Below, piece after piece: positions 25,956 to 35,081 of a DNA stretch of 64,000 nucleotides. Each line of letters begins with the position of its first letter. The first letter of the stretch is position 1. The stretch is from positions 1,604,846 through 1,668,845 of the forward strand of contig JBKAGT010000005.1 in the NCBI GenBank assembly GCA_046290495.1, in the 5' to 3' direction. A program made the position numbers and the translations under genes. The notes beneath the pieces were generated by a model, which did no database searches, was not told the origin of the DNA, and was given only the letters and a program-made list of their open reading frames with translations. Source of the stretch: PGYR01 sp046290495. GTDB lineage: Bacteria; Bacteroidota; Ignavibacteria; Kapaibacteriales; UBA2268.

Positions 25956-26282
25956 TTAGAGAAATGGAACATAATGTTTGACTTTTTCAATATTCTTCAA
26001 CTGCTTTTTCATTAATTTCTTACTCCATTTTTTTGCTGGTCGCTCTTTGCTGAAATATGTATAACCATTATCTATCCATTCTTTTCTATAATCTTCAAAT
26101 GTCTTTTTCTTACTTGAGTCATCAAAACCAAATTCAAATCCACAGCAAGGACATATTTCATAAGATGGATAGCCAAAAGTATCATATGGAGGTTCAAATA
26201 AGTTATCATATCCACATACAGGACAAATATTGATTAACTCACTTGGTTCGTATCTTTTTCTCATTTCTTCCTTAGTCAACAA
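25956..26282 (-). CDS. cysteine-rich CPCC-domain protein
   Basis: 108 residues. Two zinc-knuckle pairs, CPVCGYDN (about 19-26) and CPCCGFEFGFDD (about 44-55), joined by LFEPPYDTFGYPSYEI, define the Cys-rich CPCC family; a following DYRKEWIDNGYTYF segment is also typical. The C-terminus is strongly basic (KKWSKKLMKKQLKNIEKV). Family members are small cytoplasmic zinc-ribbon proteins of unknown role, often scattered among accessory genes. Ten bp downstream of the lipoprotein gene. Confidence 0.8.
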   Translation of the reverse strand: MLTKEEMRKRYEPSELINICPVCGYDNLFEPPYDTFGYPSYEICPCCGFEFGFDDSSKKKTFEDYRKEWIDNGYTYFSKERPAKKWSKKLMKKQLKNIEKVKHYVPFL

Positions 26283-26291
26283 TTGTGTCTT

Positions 26292-26756
26292 TTAAATTTC
26301 CTTCAATCGCTTGTAATTATCCATGTACATATAAAGATTAAAGTTTGAATTACGTACAGTGACATCAATGTTTACTTTGTTATTCTCTTTTTTAAATAAT
26401 ACTTGCGCAAATTTTTGCCCCAAATCCTCATCTATTCTAAATATAGTTTCCCCATTGATAGATATACAAATTTGCTTATTAATAAGTGATATTGGCTTAA
26501 ATTTTAGAGTTGCTCTATCGTATTCTTTTTCTTTAACTAATTCTATATTTGTTTTTGTACTATCGATCTCGTTAAAAAGATAAACATTATTGTCTTCGCT
26601 AATGTTATCTAATCCAATTATATATATTGTAATTTCTTTATTGCTCTTGATGCTTCCTGAATAATCATTAAATCGCACTTCTCCAATTTCTAAGTCAGAA
26701 GTACAGGATGAAAATAACAAAATTAATAGTATTACTAATATTATTTTCCTATTCAT
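26292..26756 (-). CDS. lipoprotein of unknown function
   Basis: 154 residues. Signal MNRKIILVILLILLFSSCTS with lipobox FSSC; mature part beta-rich (EVRFNDYSGSIKSNKEITIY; KVNIDVTVRNSNFNLYMYMD). No catalytic motif. Ten bp upstream of the CPCC gene, so probably the same transcript. Function unknown. Confidence 0.65.
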   Translation of the reverse strand: MNRKIILVILLILLFSSCTSDLEIGEVRFNDYSGSIKSNKEITIYIIGLDNISEDNNVYLFNEIDSTKTNIELVKEKEYDRATLKFKPISLINKQICISINGETIFRIDEDLGQKFAQVLFKKENNKVNIDVTVRNSNFNLYMYMDNYKRLKEI

Positions 26757-26782
26757 GAACTAATTACCTTGATATTTTCATA

Positions 26783-27037
26783 TTAAAAACCATTTTTCTC
26801 TTCAAGTTTATATATTGCTAATGGATGATCATTTTGATACTCCCAAAAATATAGCCTTTTGCAGCTAGGGCATTTCCAAAAAGTTATTTCATAACCGTCA
26901 AAGTCATGTATTCTCTCTCCTTGGTCTATTCGATCGAGAGCAGAAATCCATTCTTCATCACTAAAAACAATATATTGTATTTCAGGATTACTTGAATTAC
27001 TCATTGCTTTTCCACACTTACACAAAATCCCAGACAT
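26783..27037 (-). CDS. small zinc-ribbon protein
   Basis: 84 residues with Cys pairs CKCG (about 6-9) and CPSCKRLYFWE (about 56-66), the spacing of a zinc ribbon, and acidic/aromatic residues between. It resembles small cytoplasmic zinc-ribbon proteins found among accessory genes. It lies 41 bp downstream of the 208-residue gene and 26 bp upstream of the lipoprotein gene. Function unknown. Confidence 0.65.
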   Translation of the reverse strand: MSGILCKCGKAMSNSSNPEIQYIVFSDEEWISALDRIDQGERIHDFDGYEITFWKCPSCKRLYFWEYQNDHPLAIYKLEEKNGF

Positions 27038-27078
27038 GATTTCTCCTATGTTGGTTTACGGATTTTAATCATTTCTTA

Positions 27079-27705
27079 TTACTTCTTTTTACTCCACTTT
27101 TCTACCATTGCAAAGAAGTCTTTTTGTTTGCCAAGAAAACTATTTTTAGTATGGTTATGTGCCTCAAGAAGAAAATCTTCTTTGATATTACCCTTCTGTA
27201 CTCTAAGAGCCATAACATAAAATACAGCCACTGGATTTACATCTTTTCTAATCTCTTCTTTAATCAGAATTGGCCTCCCATAATGTGCCATTTTCGGGTC
27301 TTTTTCTATTTCCCATCTTAGACCTTCTATCTCCTTTATCAAAAGTTCTCCATAATATATACCTGCATCAATCATAAGTGTAATAGTAGGTTCTATAAAT
27401 TCATAGTCTGGTATTTCGTGTATCTTTTGTATATGCTTCGGTAGTTTGGCCCTCTCTGCCTCTATTTCTTCTGGTGTTTGTTCCCTTGTTGCAATATTCT
27501 TCTTAAAAAAATAGTAAATGGTTTGTAACTTATCTACCGATAATTCTACTTGGTCCGACTTAAAAACCTGCTCATAAAATATACGCAACCGCTCTTCTTT
27601 AATGGCAATAAACCAATCAAAGTAATTTCGTACATCTTCCAAACTCATTTTCGAGTTGTCTTGTACAATATGCTTGGGCACTTTTATTTCTGGATAACTG
27701 CTCAT
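27079..27705 (-). CDS. helical cytoplasmic protein of unknown function
   Basis: 208 residues, no signal peptide or membrane segment, mostly helical and charged. Segments: MSLEDVRNYFDWFIAIKEER near the start, EIPDYEFIEPTITLMIDAGI in the middle, and HYGRPILIKEEIRKDVNPVA late. The composition and the small-gene neighbourhood resemble immunity-type proteins of polymorphic toxin loci, but no toxin gene is present and this is only an analogy. Confidence 0.55.
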   Translation of the reverse strand: MSSYPEIKVPKHIVQDNSKMSLEDVRNYFDWFIAIKEERLRIFYEQVFKSDQVELSVDKLQTIYYFFKKNIATREQTPEEIEAERAKLPKHIQKIHEIPDYEFIEPTITLMIDAGIYYGELLIKEIEGLRWEIEKDPKMAHYGRPILIKEEIRKDVNPVAVFYVMALRVQKGNIKEDFLLEAHNHTKNSFLGKQKDFFAMVEKWSKKK

Positions 27706-27826
27706 ATTATTTAGTTGCTTGCTCTACTGCTTCGTCCGAAAGTTCCAGTATTTGTGTACTTATATTATACCCTGCCTGTTGGGCTATTTAAACCTAAAAA
27801 TATACTCATAATGAATCAAATAGGCT

Positions 27827-28189
27827 TTAATATTTGTCTTCTGAAATTGGGTTATAAAGATCAATTTTTTTACTTATTACCATCTCCTTGAACGCGGCAT
27901 TAAATAGAAACTGTTTTTTCCCATCTTTGTTTTCAGAAATAAGCCATAAGGAGTTAAATTTCGAAGGGTCAATAGAACGTTTTTGAGTTATGAAAATATG
28001 TACCATACCAAGTTCTTGAACTTTGTAATCATCTATAACTTTCCCTATTATACCATCGTCATTGATGAAGAAACAATCTATTAAATTAATACCTAATTCC
28101 TCTTCTTTCGAAACAAGAAAAATAGTAAATATATTATTACCCCAATATTGCACTCTTTCTACAGTATACCCAATCATTTCTGAATTCAT
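27827..28189 (-). CDS. small cytoplasmic protein of unknown function
   Basis: 120 residues, alpha/beta character, no signal. Starts MNSEMIGYTVERVQYWGNN, with an interior LINLIDCFFINDDG-like beta hairpin. It begins at the very base after the stop of the membrane protein gene (zero spacing at 28189/28190), so the two are translationally linked. Function unknown. Confidence 0.6.
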   Translation of the reverse strand: MNSEMIGYTVERVQYWGNNIFTIFLVSKEEELGINLIDCFFINDDGIIGKVIDDYKVQELGMVHIFITQKRSIDPSKFNSLWLISENKDGKKQFLFNAAFKEMVISKKIDLYNPISEDKY

Positions 28190-28597
28190 TTAACCCTCAT
28201 CGATTAAAAATGGTTGTTTTCGCTGTCTTCTACCTTCAAAGATAAGAAATATGAAACATACTATATTTGATAGTATGTAGGGAACAAGATTAATCATAAA
28301 TGGCACTAAATACTGTTCTTCATTCAAATTAGCAAAAATGTTTTTACCAGTGAGAATATATACAATTAGAATAATTGAAATAAATGAAAGAACAAATGAA
28401 AATAGATATATTAAAGTATCATTAATTTTATTCAGGTATTCTAGGATGAACGCTACGCATATCATTATTAAAAAAGCAGCAAGGTGAATAAAAATAAATA
28501 GAAGAAGAAATAAAGAACCATCGGCAAAGATTTTAATAAGTATTAAAGACAAAATAAAGCATAGAATTGAAGATATCCATATATACTTGTAAATCAT
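28190..28597 (-). CDS. four-helix membrane protein, paralogue of 25528-25920
   Basis: 135 residues, four hydrophobic helices with the start IYKYIWISSILCFILSLILI and the end VPYILSNIVCFIFLIFEGRR-like, closely matching the product of 25528-25920. It heads the minus-strand group of seven small genes, so the group is bracketed by the two copies. Function unknown. Confidence 0.65.
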   Translation of the reverse strand: MIYKYIWISSILCFILSLILIKIFADGSLFLLLFIFIHLAAFLIMICVAFILEYLNKINDTLIYLFSFVLSFISIILIVYILTGKNIFANLNEEQYLVPFMINLVPYILSNIVCFIFLIFEGRRQRKQPFLIDEG

Positions 28598-28627
28598 AGT
28601 TTTTGCTTAAAATTAGGAAATCAAAAA

Positions 28628-29491
28628 TTATTCCTTCCAATTTTTCTCTATTTCTTTAACAATCCTTACATATCTAGAATTTTCATCTGCGAACTCTCTT
28701 GTCAATTTTGCCCATTCATCAAATTTTTCCCTGTTCTTTAGTTCAAAATAGGCTATAACCATATTTATAGCCATTTGACCCTTTTCAAAATCATTATCTG
28801 ATAACTCTATACCTTTTCTATAAATCTTTTCAGCCTCATCAACTTTATTCAAATACTTGAGTGAAAATCCTAATTCCCTATAGAAATAGAAGTTATCTGG
28901 GTTACTCTCTATCGCTTTTTCAAGTATTACTCTAGCTTCATCAAATTTACCAATGGCATTATAAGCATAAGAAAGCTCGAATTCAAGTCCCTCATGATGA
29001 GGTTCTTCCTTGTAGGCTTCTTTCAGTGGTACTAACGCTAACTTACTAGCACCTACATGATTATAATGATAACCTATATTGGTTAAGTAAGAAACGCTTT
29101 CACTGTCAGTTTTGTAAACTTCTAACCATTCAGGAACTACAGGTAGTCCCAATTCTTTAAGTTTATCATCTGGAATTACAGCTATTGGCTTCCATTCTGT
29201 ATCAATCCTAACTTTAACCATGAAAGTAGTAGAGTCTGATTTTTCGGGTATAAAGTTATTTTCACTATCAATAGTAAAGCTTCCGCCCATATGGTATGTA
29301 AAACCTGCTTGTTGGTCAATATATATAAACCCATAATAATATGAAGTATCATTACCACTGTTTGGAAATGCTACCCACTTATCTACTGCTTCATAATATG
29401 CTGTATTGAAAGACATCTCATCTTGACTTTTTAGTAAACTTGAAAAACTTACTATTAATATTACGATACCTATTTTTACTACTCCTCTCAT
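28628..29491 (-). CDS. secreted TPR-repeat protein
   Basis: 287 residues from the ATG at 29491 (MRGVVKIGIVILIVSFSSLL, signal peptide); longer in-frame starts run back into the pqiA-like gene in another frame and give no sensible N-terminus. Residues about 145-285 hold three or four TPR units (HHEGLEFELSYAYNAIGKFD, NFYFYRELGFSLKYLNKVDE). Its ATG overlaps the pqiA-like stop (ATGA, 29488-29491). Probably a periplasmic scaffold working with the membrane protein; partner unknown. Confidence 0.75.
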   Translation of the reverse strand: MRGVVKIGIVILIVSFSSLLKSQDEMSFNTAYYEAVDKWVAFPNSGNDTSYYYGFIYIDQQAGFTYHMGGSFTIDSENNFIPEKSDSTTFMVKVRIDTEWKPIAVIPDDKLKELGLPVVPEWLEVYKTDSESVSYLTNIGYHYNHVGASKLALVPLKEAYKEEPHHEGLEFELSYAYNAIGKFDEARVILEKAIESNPDNFYFYRELGFSLKYLNKVDEAEKIYRKGIELSDNDFEKGQMAINMVIAYFELKNREKFDEWAKLTREFADENSRYVRIVKEIEKNWKE

Positions 29492-30756
29492 TTCCCATCT
29501 CCCATTATGTTTCTTTTCAAAAATACGGATAGCAGTATAGAGAATATAACATAGGCAACGAACACATAGAATCCAGGTTGGAGCGATGTGTAGTTGGTTG
29601 TTATTGCCGTCATGGTCTCTGTGCTGCGGTTCAGCGTAGTTAGCTGATTGTCCAAAATTCCTTGGAATCCCACATAGGACATAAATATTGCCACCACCAT
29701 CACATCTGCCATTGACCATTTGCCTGAGTTGAAAGTAAGCCAATCAGCTATCTTCCACTCTCTATACCTCTCACTTATATTATACAACACCATGGATGCC
29801 AATTTAGTTACAGGTAGCAACACACTAAACGCCAATATAAGCCCACCAACTATCTTCGAATCTAGTTTGCCAGTGCTCATCATTATACTGATTATCTCAA
29901 TTATGCTTTTGCTCCTGTAGAATATAAACTGATCGGAGAATTCGATGTCTGAGCCCAATATCACAAATTTCATAGTCTGCAATCTGGCGTCTATCTCTAT
30001 CATTGGCGATGCTACACCAGTTAGCAATATTATCACACCAAAAGCAATACAAAAGCTAAGAATAGGGGAATGCAGATCTTTGTTTTTCCTATTTATATAT
30101 ATTATCACCAGAAACACAATGCCAATAGCCAATACCCCAATAGAGTGATACATAGCCTTGGTCTCTAACTCACTAGCTTTTGCTATCAGCATTTCGTTCA
30201 GCTCTTTTCGAGTCTCTACTTTGTGTTTGACTAAGTATTTACCATATCCACCAAGACTTTTAGGGTCGTGAGTAACTTTCGATAACTCTTCAATTTTTAT
30301 CTTTATTATTTTCTTTACTCTTTCCTTGCTCTCATCGCTAGTTATTTTCTCCATTATAGCATCGGTCAGCTCAGGGGTCTTTTTCTTGAAATCCTCCACA
30401 TCGAAGAATAGATTGACTGCATGCTTCCGAACAAATTTCAATATCGAATCATCATCTTCTTGAATTACTTTGTCCGTCTCCATAATCAGATTGTTTAGCA
30501 CTTCTGTTACTGTTACCCGGATTATACTGTCTTGCTCGTGAGTCAGCTCAAAATCATCTATTTCTTTTATGGCTATTGCCTTCAAGTCTTTTTCCCATTC
30601 GTTTACAGAAAGCATACCATATAGAATATCATTTGCTTTGCTGATATCGTCTTTTATCTCGGCTCTGGTGTGCGACAATTCGTAAATATGCCAACATGAG
30701 TAGGCAGTCACCCCCAAAAGAGCCACAGAAACAATATATATTAGAAGTTTATTCAT
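29488..30756 (-). CDS. PqiA-like membrane protein
   Basis: 422 residues. N-terminal anchor (5-24), a periplasmic helical domain (about 25-200, highly charged), then four helices of the paraquat-inducible A fold (about 205-395) with the signature SGKWSMADVMVVAIFMSYVG. PqiA-type proteins belong to envelope lipid-transport/stress modules; here no MCE (PqiB) gene is adjacent. The long periplasmic N-domain is unusual for PqiA. Transcribed divergently from a TetR gene, probably its regulator, and coupled to the TPR gene. Confidence 0.8.
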   Translation of the reverse strand: MNKLLIYIVSVALLGVTAYSCWHIYELSHTRAEIKDDISKANDILYGMLSVNEWEKDLKAIAIKEIDDFELTHEQDSIIRVTVTEVLNNLIMETDKVIQEDDDSILKFVRKHAVNLFFDVEDFKKKTPELTDAIMEKITSDESKERVKKIIKIKIEELSKVTHDPKSLGGYGKYLVKHKVETRKELNEMLIAKASELETKAMYHSIGVLAIGIVFLVIIYINRKNKDLHSPILSFCIAFGVIILLTGVASPMIEIDARLQTMKFVILGSDIEFSDQFIFYRSKSIIEIISIMMSTGKLDSKIVGGLILAFSVLLPVTKLASMVLYNISERYREWKIADWLTFNSGKWSMADVMVVAIFMSYVGFQGILDNQLTTLNRSTETMTAITTNYTSLQPGFYVFVAYVIFSILLSVFLKRNIMGDGK

Positions 30757-30849
30757 AAGCAGGAAGTCCCATTGTTACAGCAATAATACGAATATAATTA
30801 GACCTAAAAAATATTTATTTTCATTAAATGTAATAAATATTTGCTATTC

Positions 30850-30862
30850 TGAACAGTGTTCA
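30850..30862. promoter_or_regulatory. palindromic operator TGAACAGTGTTCA
   Basis: Perfect 6-1-6 palindrome in the 153-bp divergent region between the pqiA-like and tetR genes. It lies just behind an AATATTTG box (near match to TAnnTTTG) reading toward tetR, so a bound repressor would block the start. Best guess is the site of the adjacent TetR protein. Confidence 0.65.
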
Positions 30863-30909
30863 ATAAATTAGCATTGTTATATATTAATGATTTAAAAAAA
30901 TATATTGTC

Positions 30910-31497
30910 ATGAAAAATAAAGAATTACAAGAAAGCCGAATGCGTGGCTATTTCACTCAGGCCACTAAGGAAATGATACTTGCAGAGGGTACGAAATCGC
31001 TAAGCGTTAGATCAATAGCAGAGAAAGCTGGCTACTCATTTGCGACAATGTACAATTACTTCAAAGATGTAAATGAGCTAATATCATATTGCATTCTGGA
31101 CTTTGCAGATGAGTGCGAAAGCTATATCAACGACCGAGTAAGCAACAAAGAAAAAGGTCTATCAAGCATAGAAGCCAAAATAAAAGCATATACTGAATAT
31201 ATGGTACAATATCCTGGTATATTCGAGCTATTCTTCATCGAGAAGCTATCTATATCAAGCAACTCTGCAGATAGGGTAGAGCCAGCTGTTTCCCTTATCG
31301 AAAAAGTCTGCCAACCAGATGTGGAGCATTGCATAGAGCAGGGACAAATGAGTGTAGAGGAAGCTGTGGTTCTTATGCTCAACTTGCGCAATAATATAAA
31401 CGGTGGATTATTGCTCTATATGAACAGACAATACCCCAAATCCTACACTAGCTTTATGGCAAATATGGACAAAGTAGTTGGTTCGTTGTTGAGGTAA
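30910..31497 (+). CDS. TetR-family transcriptional regulator
   Basis: 195 residues from the ATG at 30910 (MKNKELQESRM); an upstream in-frame ATG at 30856 overlaps the operator palindrome and is less likely. N-terminal HTH: KEMILAEGTKSLSVRSIAEK then AGYSFATMYNYFKDVNELI, the classic TetR pattern. The ligand domain (about 65-195) is all-helical. Divergent from the pqiA-like operon with a palindrome between, so it probably represses itself and that operon. Ligand unknown. Confidence 0.9.
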   Translation: MKNKELQESRMRGYFTQATKEMILAEGTKSLSVRSIAEKAGYSFATMYNYFKDVNELISYCILDFADECESYINDRVSNKEKGLSSIEAKIKAYTEYMVQYPGIFELFFIEKLSISSNSADRVEPAVSLIEKVCQPDVEHCIEQGQMSVEEAVVLMLNLRNNINGGLLLYMNRQYPKSYTSFMANMDKVVGSLLR

Positions 31498-31580
31498 AAT
31501 GAGGTAATTACTATATAGTATGTGCTTTTTTTATTCATTAGCTGTCTTTCATTGTAAGGTTAAATAACAAGGAGTGTAAT

Positions 31581-33236
31581 TTGAAATATTCATTACTGTT
31601 TTCATTTTTAATTTTTACCACCTCAACAGCTTTCTCCCAGACTGTCACAATTGATACCGCTATTTCTCATCAAACAATACAAGGGTGGGAAGCAGGTACG
31701 GGGACATTAGTAATAGAAGGTGAAAGTATATATTCTGATACAACACTACCATACATAAGGGAAGATCTGGCAAAGTTAATGGTAGATTCTTTAGGGATAA
31801 ATCGTGTGCGGCTAGAGGTTCGTTCGGGTTCTGAAAATCTGGTTGATTATTATGACAAGCACTTTATAGAAGAGAGTATCCCCTATGAAGAATGGAGAGC
31901 AAATAGATATGCAACAGTGAATGACAATGATGACCCCAATGATTTGGATATGAGCAAATTTCAATTTACTGAGCTGGCCATCAAAATAAGGAATGCCGTA
32001 TTGCCACTGAAAAAAAGGTTGGAAGAAAAGGGTGAGTTTCTTTATATAAATCTATGCTATGTGGCATTTACAGGGCAGATTACTGAAGGCGAATTTCATC
32101 ATCGTGACTCACAAGAATATGCAGAATTTATACTAGCAGTATTCAAACACATGGATGAAACTTACGGTTTTTACCCTGACGGAGTAGAGGTAATATTGGA
32201 GCCAGGAGTAGCTGATTTTGGCAATGGCAAATTGGTAGGTGAGTGTATGGTAGCAGCTGGCGATAAACTAAAAGCCAATGGTTATAATCCAGAGTTCATA
32301 GCCCTTTCAAACACGAATTTGTTTGGTGCAAATAACTCAAATATGATTGGAAAGTTTTTAGAAGTTCCTAGAGTATTGGACTATTGGTCGGAACAATCAT
32401 ATCACTGCTATGCTGGTAGAACAGATGAAAATTTGAAACAAGTTGCTGACAGAGCTAAAGAATATGGAATCCGTACTTCTATGCTCGAGTGGTGGACAAA
32501 TGGAAATACTTACGAAAGACTACACACAGATTTGACTATAGGCAACAACGCTGCGTTTCAATTTAGGTTCAGTCTAACCTCTCCTAATGAGACTGGAGGT
32601 CTTTCGCACACAAAATTCATTAGCCCTGATGATTACACTATAGAGTTAAATGAATATGTAAAGTATATACAACCATATTTCAACAATATTAAGCGAGGTG
32701 CAGTAAGAAAAGAAGCAACTAGCGATAGTGAAATACTTAACCCTGCTATATTCAAAAACCCAGATGGAAATTTAGTCCTAATAGTTACTTCAGCCGAAGA
32801 GTCTGATATTACTATTCAAAATCTTCCTGCTGGAACGTATGAAATATCATACACGACTGGCGATGGAAGAAGGGAACCAAAAGCATACAATGAGTATTTG
32901 CCAACACAAGCTATAAGCTCAGGTGAAGACTTAACAGCCAGTATACCAGACAAAGGATTCATGGTTATAAAGCAAATAGAAAGTGAAACAACTTCAGTTA
33001 GTAGTAGCAAAAGTGAATTACTTAAAGTGTTCCCAAACCCTTCGACAGGAATAATAAATATTGATTATTACAATTATTCTGAAATAGTTGTTGAAGTATA
33101 TAATTCTGCTTCCAAATTAATTACAACAATCAGAAACAGTACCGAAATAAACCTTAGCCATTTACCAAAAGGTGTTTATTTAATAAAATTGAAAGACAAA
33201 GAAAATCAATACACTAAGAAAATAGTATTGAATTAA
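31581..33236 (+). CDS. GH30-like glycoside hydrolase with T9SS sorting tail
   Basis: 551 residues. The start codon is TTG at 31581, supported by AAGGAG 5-10 bp upstream and a good signal peptide (to FSQ, residue 20). The catalytic domain begins HQTIQGWEAGTG, as in GH30-type (beta/alpha)8 enzymes. VILEPG (Glu207) and SMLEWW (Glu303) fit the acid/base and nucleophile of clan GH-A. A C-terminal beta domain follows, then a Por_Secre_tail (LLKVFPNPSTG ... KGVYLIKLKD, last 75 residues) for T9SS export. Substrate (for example a beta-linked glycan) is not readable. Ten bp upstream of the SBBP gene: likely an operon. Confidence 0.82.
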   Translation: MKYSLLFSFLIFTTSTAFSQTVTIDTAISHQTIQGWEAGTGTLVIEGESIYSDTTLPYIREDLAKLMVDSLGINRVRLEVRSGSENLVDYYDKHFIEESIPYEEWRANRYATVNDNDDPNDLDMSKFQFTELAIKIRNAVLPLKKRLEEKGEFLYINLCYVAFTGQITEGEFHHRDSQEYAEFILAVFKHMDETYGFYPDGVEVILEPGVADFGNGKLVGECMVAAGDKLKANGYNPEFIALSNTNLFGANNSNMIGKFLEVPRVLDYWSEQSYHCYAGRTDENLKQVADRAKEYGIRTSMLEWWTNGNTYERLHTDLTIGNNAAFQFRFSLTSPNETGGLSHTKFISPDDYTIELNEYVKYIQPYFNNIKRGAVRKEATSDSEILNPAIFKNPDGNLVLIVTSAEESDITIQNLPAGTYEISYTTGDGRREPKAYNEYLPTQAISSGEDLTASIPDKGFMVIKQIESETTSVSSSKSELLKVFPNPSTGIINIDYYNYSEIVVEVYNSASKLITTIRNSTEINLSHLPKGVYLIKLKDKENQYTKKIVLN

Positions 33237-33245
33237 GGAGAATTT

Positions 33246-35006
33246 ATGAACAGACTTATACTAATAACATTTATGATTGCAATCCTATCAGCTTATTCAA
33301 AAGATAGGTATTCGCACACGTACTCCACTTACTTAGGTGGAAGCAACTTCGAACAGGCCAGAGATATAGCTGTCGACAAAGATGGCAATATCTATATAGT
33401 TGGTGGCACATCTTCATCGGATTTCCCAGTAACTAAAGGAGCAGCTATAACAGAATACAATGACGCTGGTTCACCTAGCGTAGGTAACTGGGGCCCAATG
33501 ATGGCATTCGTATCCAAATTTGCTCCTGATGGTTCACTCATTTGGTCTACTTATGTAGGAGGTCCAAGCTATGACCGGGCTTATGCTGTAGAAGTTGATA
33601 ATGAGGGATATGTGTACATAGGTGGTCGAGCTGGAGAAGATTTCCCTACCACTACTGGAGCTGCTCAGGAGATTTTTGACGATGATAGAGATTGGAAGAA
33701 CAACCTATACGGAAAGCAGAACGGCTTTGTAACTAAGCTGGCACCAGATGGAACTGAGATAGTATGGTCAACATATTATGGTGATGATAGCTGGGGTTTT
33801 TTCCGAGATATAGCAATTGACGACGAAGGGTACGTTTACGGCATCTTGAACGCTGTTGTGGGGAAGCCAATTGGAATAGATGAAGATTCATTCGACGACA
33901 CACACAATGGCAAAAAAGATATGGTGGTTGTAAAATTCGACAAGGACGGATCTCAAGTTTTGTGGGCGTCGTTCATCGGTGGCTCTGAAGATGACACTGG
34001 TGGTCCATCTATCAAAGTTGGTGTTGATAAATCTGTTTATGTCTGCGGAGGTACACAGTCAGCAGATATGCCTACAACTATAGGGGCAGTGCAAGAAACT
34101 TACGGTGGTGAAGGAGACATATATGTTGCTAGGTTTTCACCTGATGGCAGCTCATTAATATATTGCTCCTATTTTGGCGGTTCTGAAACTGAAGCAACTG
34201 AGACGCATGGCCTATATGTTGATCACCTTGGTGAAGCATACGTTGCTTGTGGAACAAGCTCAATTGATGCTACAACTACATTGAATGCATACAAGCCAAT
34301 AACAGATAACCGCGATTGCTTGCTCTTCAAATTCTCTGCTGATGGAAAAACACTTATGGCATCAACATATTTCGGAGGAAGTGAAGGCGATCATCCCGAA
34401 GGACTGTATGTAGATAAAGAACAAAATTTATACTTCGGTGGCGAAACTGTATCAACTGATTTGCCTATTACCACAGGAGCAACTTTCACAACGTTTCATG
34501 GTGAGACAGAAGCATACGTAGCAAAATTGAACCCTGACTTCTCTGAAGTAGAATTTTGTACATACTATGGAGGTAGTGGTCGCGATGCAGTCAGAGCATT
34601 CAACCTTTCTGATGATGGTGTAATCTGTATCTCAGGTCAAAGCCATTCGTCAGATCTGCCAACGACTGATGGGGCATACCAAGAAAATCATATACCACCT
34701 ATCGATATGGCAAATGTGTACTTAGCACTATTCCAACCAGAGGAAAAAACAAATGTAAATGCTTTTGATGAAAGCTTAACTATATACCCAAATCCCGCTA
34801 CTAGCAACATTAGCATAGAGTCTGAAAACATTATAGAATCAATCACAATTGCAGATACTGAGGGGAGAGTAGTGTACGATAGTATAAATCTTAGAGTTTC
34901 TAATTTGAATCTAGATGTCAGTAGCTTTTCTACAGGTAGCTATACTGTTACTATTAGAAGTTCAAATGAGACAAGCGAAACAAAAAACTTAGTGATAGTA
35001 AAATAG
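33246..35006 (+). CDS. SBBP-repeat beta-propeller protein with T9SS sorting tail
   Basis: 586 residues. Signal peptide, then about eight SBBP-type blades with the recurring pattern YxTYLGGSNFEQARDIAVDK, GNIYIVGGTSSSDFPVT, and similar units (WSTYVGGPSYDRAYAVEVDN; CSYFGGSETEATETHGLYVD). The last 80 residues are a Por_Secre_tail (LTIYPNPATSNISIES ... GSYTVTIRS). Secreted or surface protein; propellers of this type bind or scaffold. AAGGAG precedes the ATG; co-transcribed with the glycosidase. Confidence 0.87.
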   Translation: MNRLILITFMIAILSAYSKDRYSHTYSTYLGGSNFEQARDIAVDKDGNIYIVGGTSSSDFPVTKGAAITEYNDAGSPSVGNWGPMMAFVSKFAPDGSLIWSTYVGGPSYDRAYAVEVDNEGYVYIGGRAGEDFPTTTGAAQEIFDDDRDWKNNLYGKQNGFVTKLAPDGTEIVWSTYYGDDSWGFFRDIAIDDEGYVYGILNAVVGKPIGIDEDSFDDTHNGKKDMVVVKFDKDGSQVLWASFIGGSEDDTGGPSIKVGVDKSVYVCGGTQSADMPTTIGAVQETYGGEGDIYVARFSPDGSSLIYCSYFGGSETEATETHGLYVDHLGEAYVACGTSSIDATTTLNAYKPITDNRDCLLFKFSADGKTLMASTYFGGSEGDHPEGLYVDKEQNLYFGGETVSTDLPITTGATFTTFHGETEAYVAKLNPDFSEVEFCTYYGGSGRDAVRAFNLSDDGVICISGQSHSSDLPTTDGAYQENHIPPIDMANVYLALFQPEEKTNVNAFDESLTIYPNPATSNISIESENIIESITIADTEGRVVYDSINLRVSNLNLDVSSFSTGSYTVTIRSSNETSETKNLVIVK

Positions 35007-35039
35007 AAAATATTACTATTCTGTAATGATAACTTTTTC

Positions 35040-35047
35040 TATTTTTG
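35040..35047 (+). promoter_or_regulatory. candidate -7 promoter box TATTTTTG
   Basis: TATTTTTG fits TAnnTTTG and lies 35 bp upstream of the lipoprotein ATG at 35082. Confidence 0.45.
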
Positions 35048-35081
35048 ATATTCTAAAACCATTAAACATTTAGGATTTTTT

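Noticed and set aside
25528..28597. Polymorphic toxin locus
   Set aside because: Only immunity-like small proteins are seen; no large toxin, RHS or secretion-marker domain is present, so this is kept as a weak analogy only.
29492..29743. N-terminal extension of the TPR protein
   Set aside because: It overlaps the pqiA-like gene in another frame and gives a Cys/His-rich stretch with no signal peptide; the ATG at 29491 starts a proper signal peptide and overlaps the pqiA-like stop.
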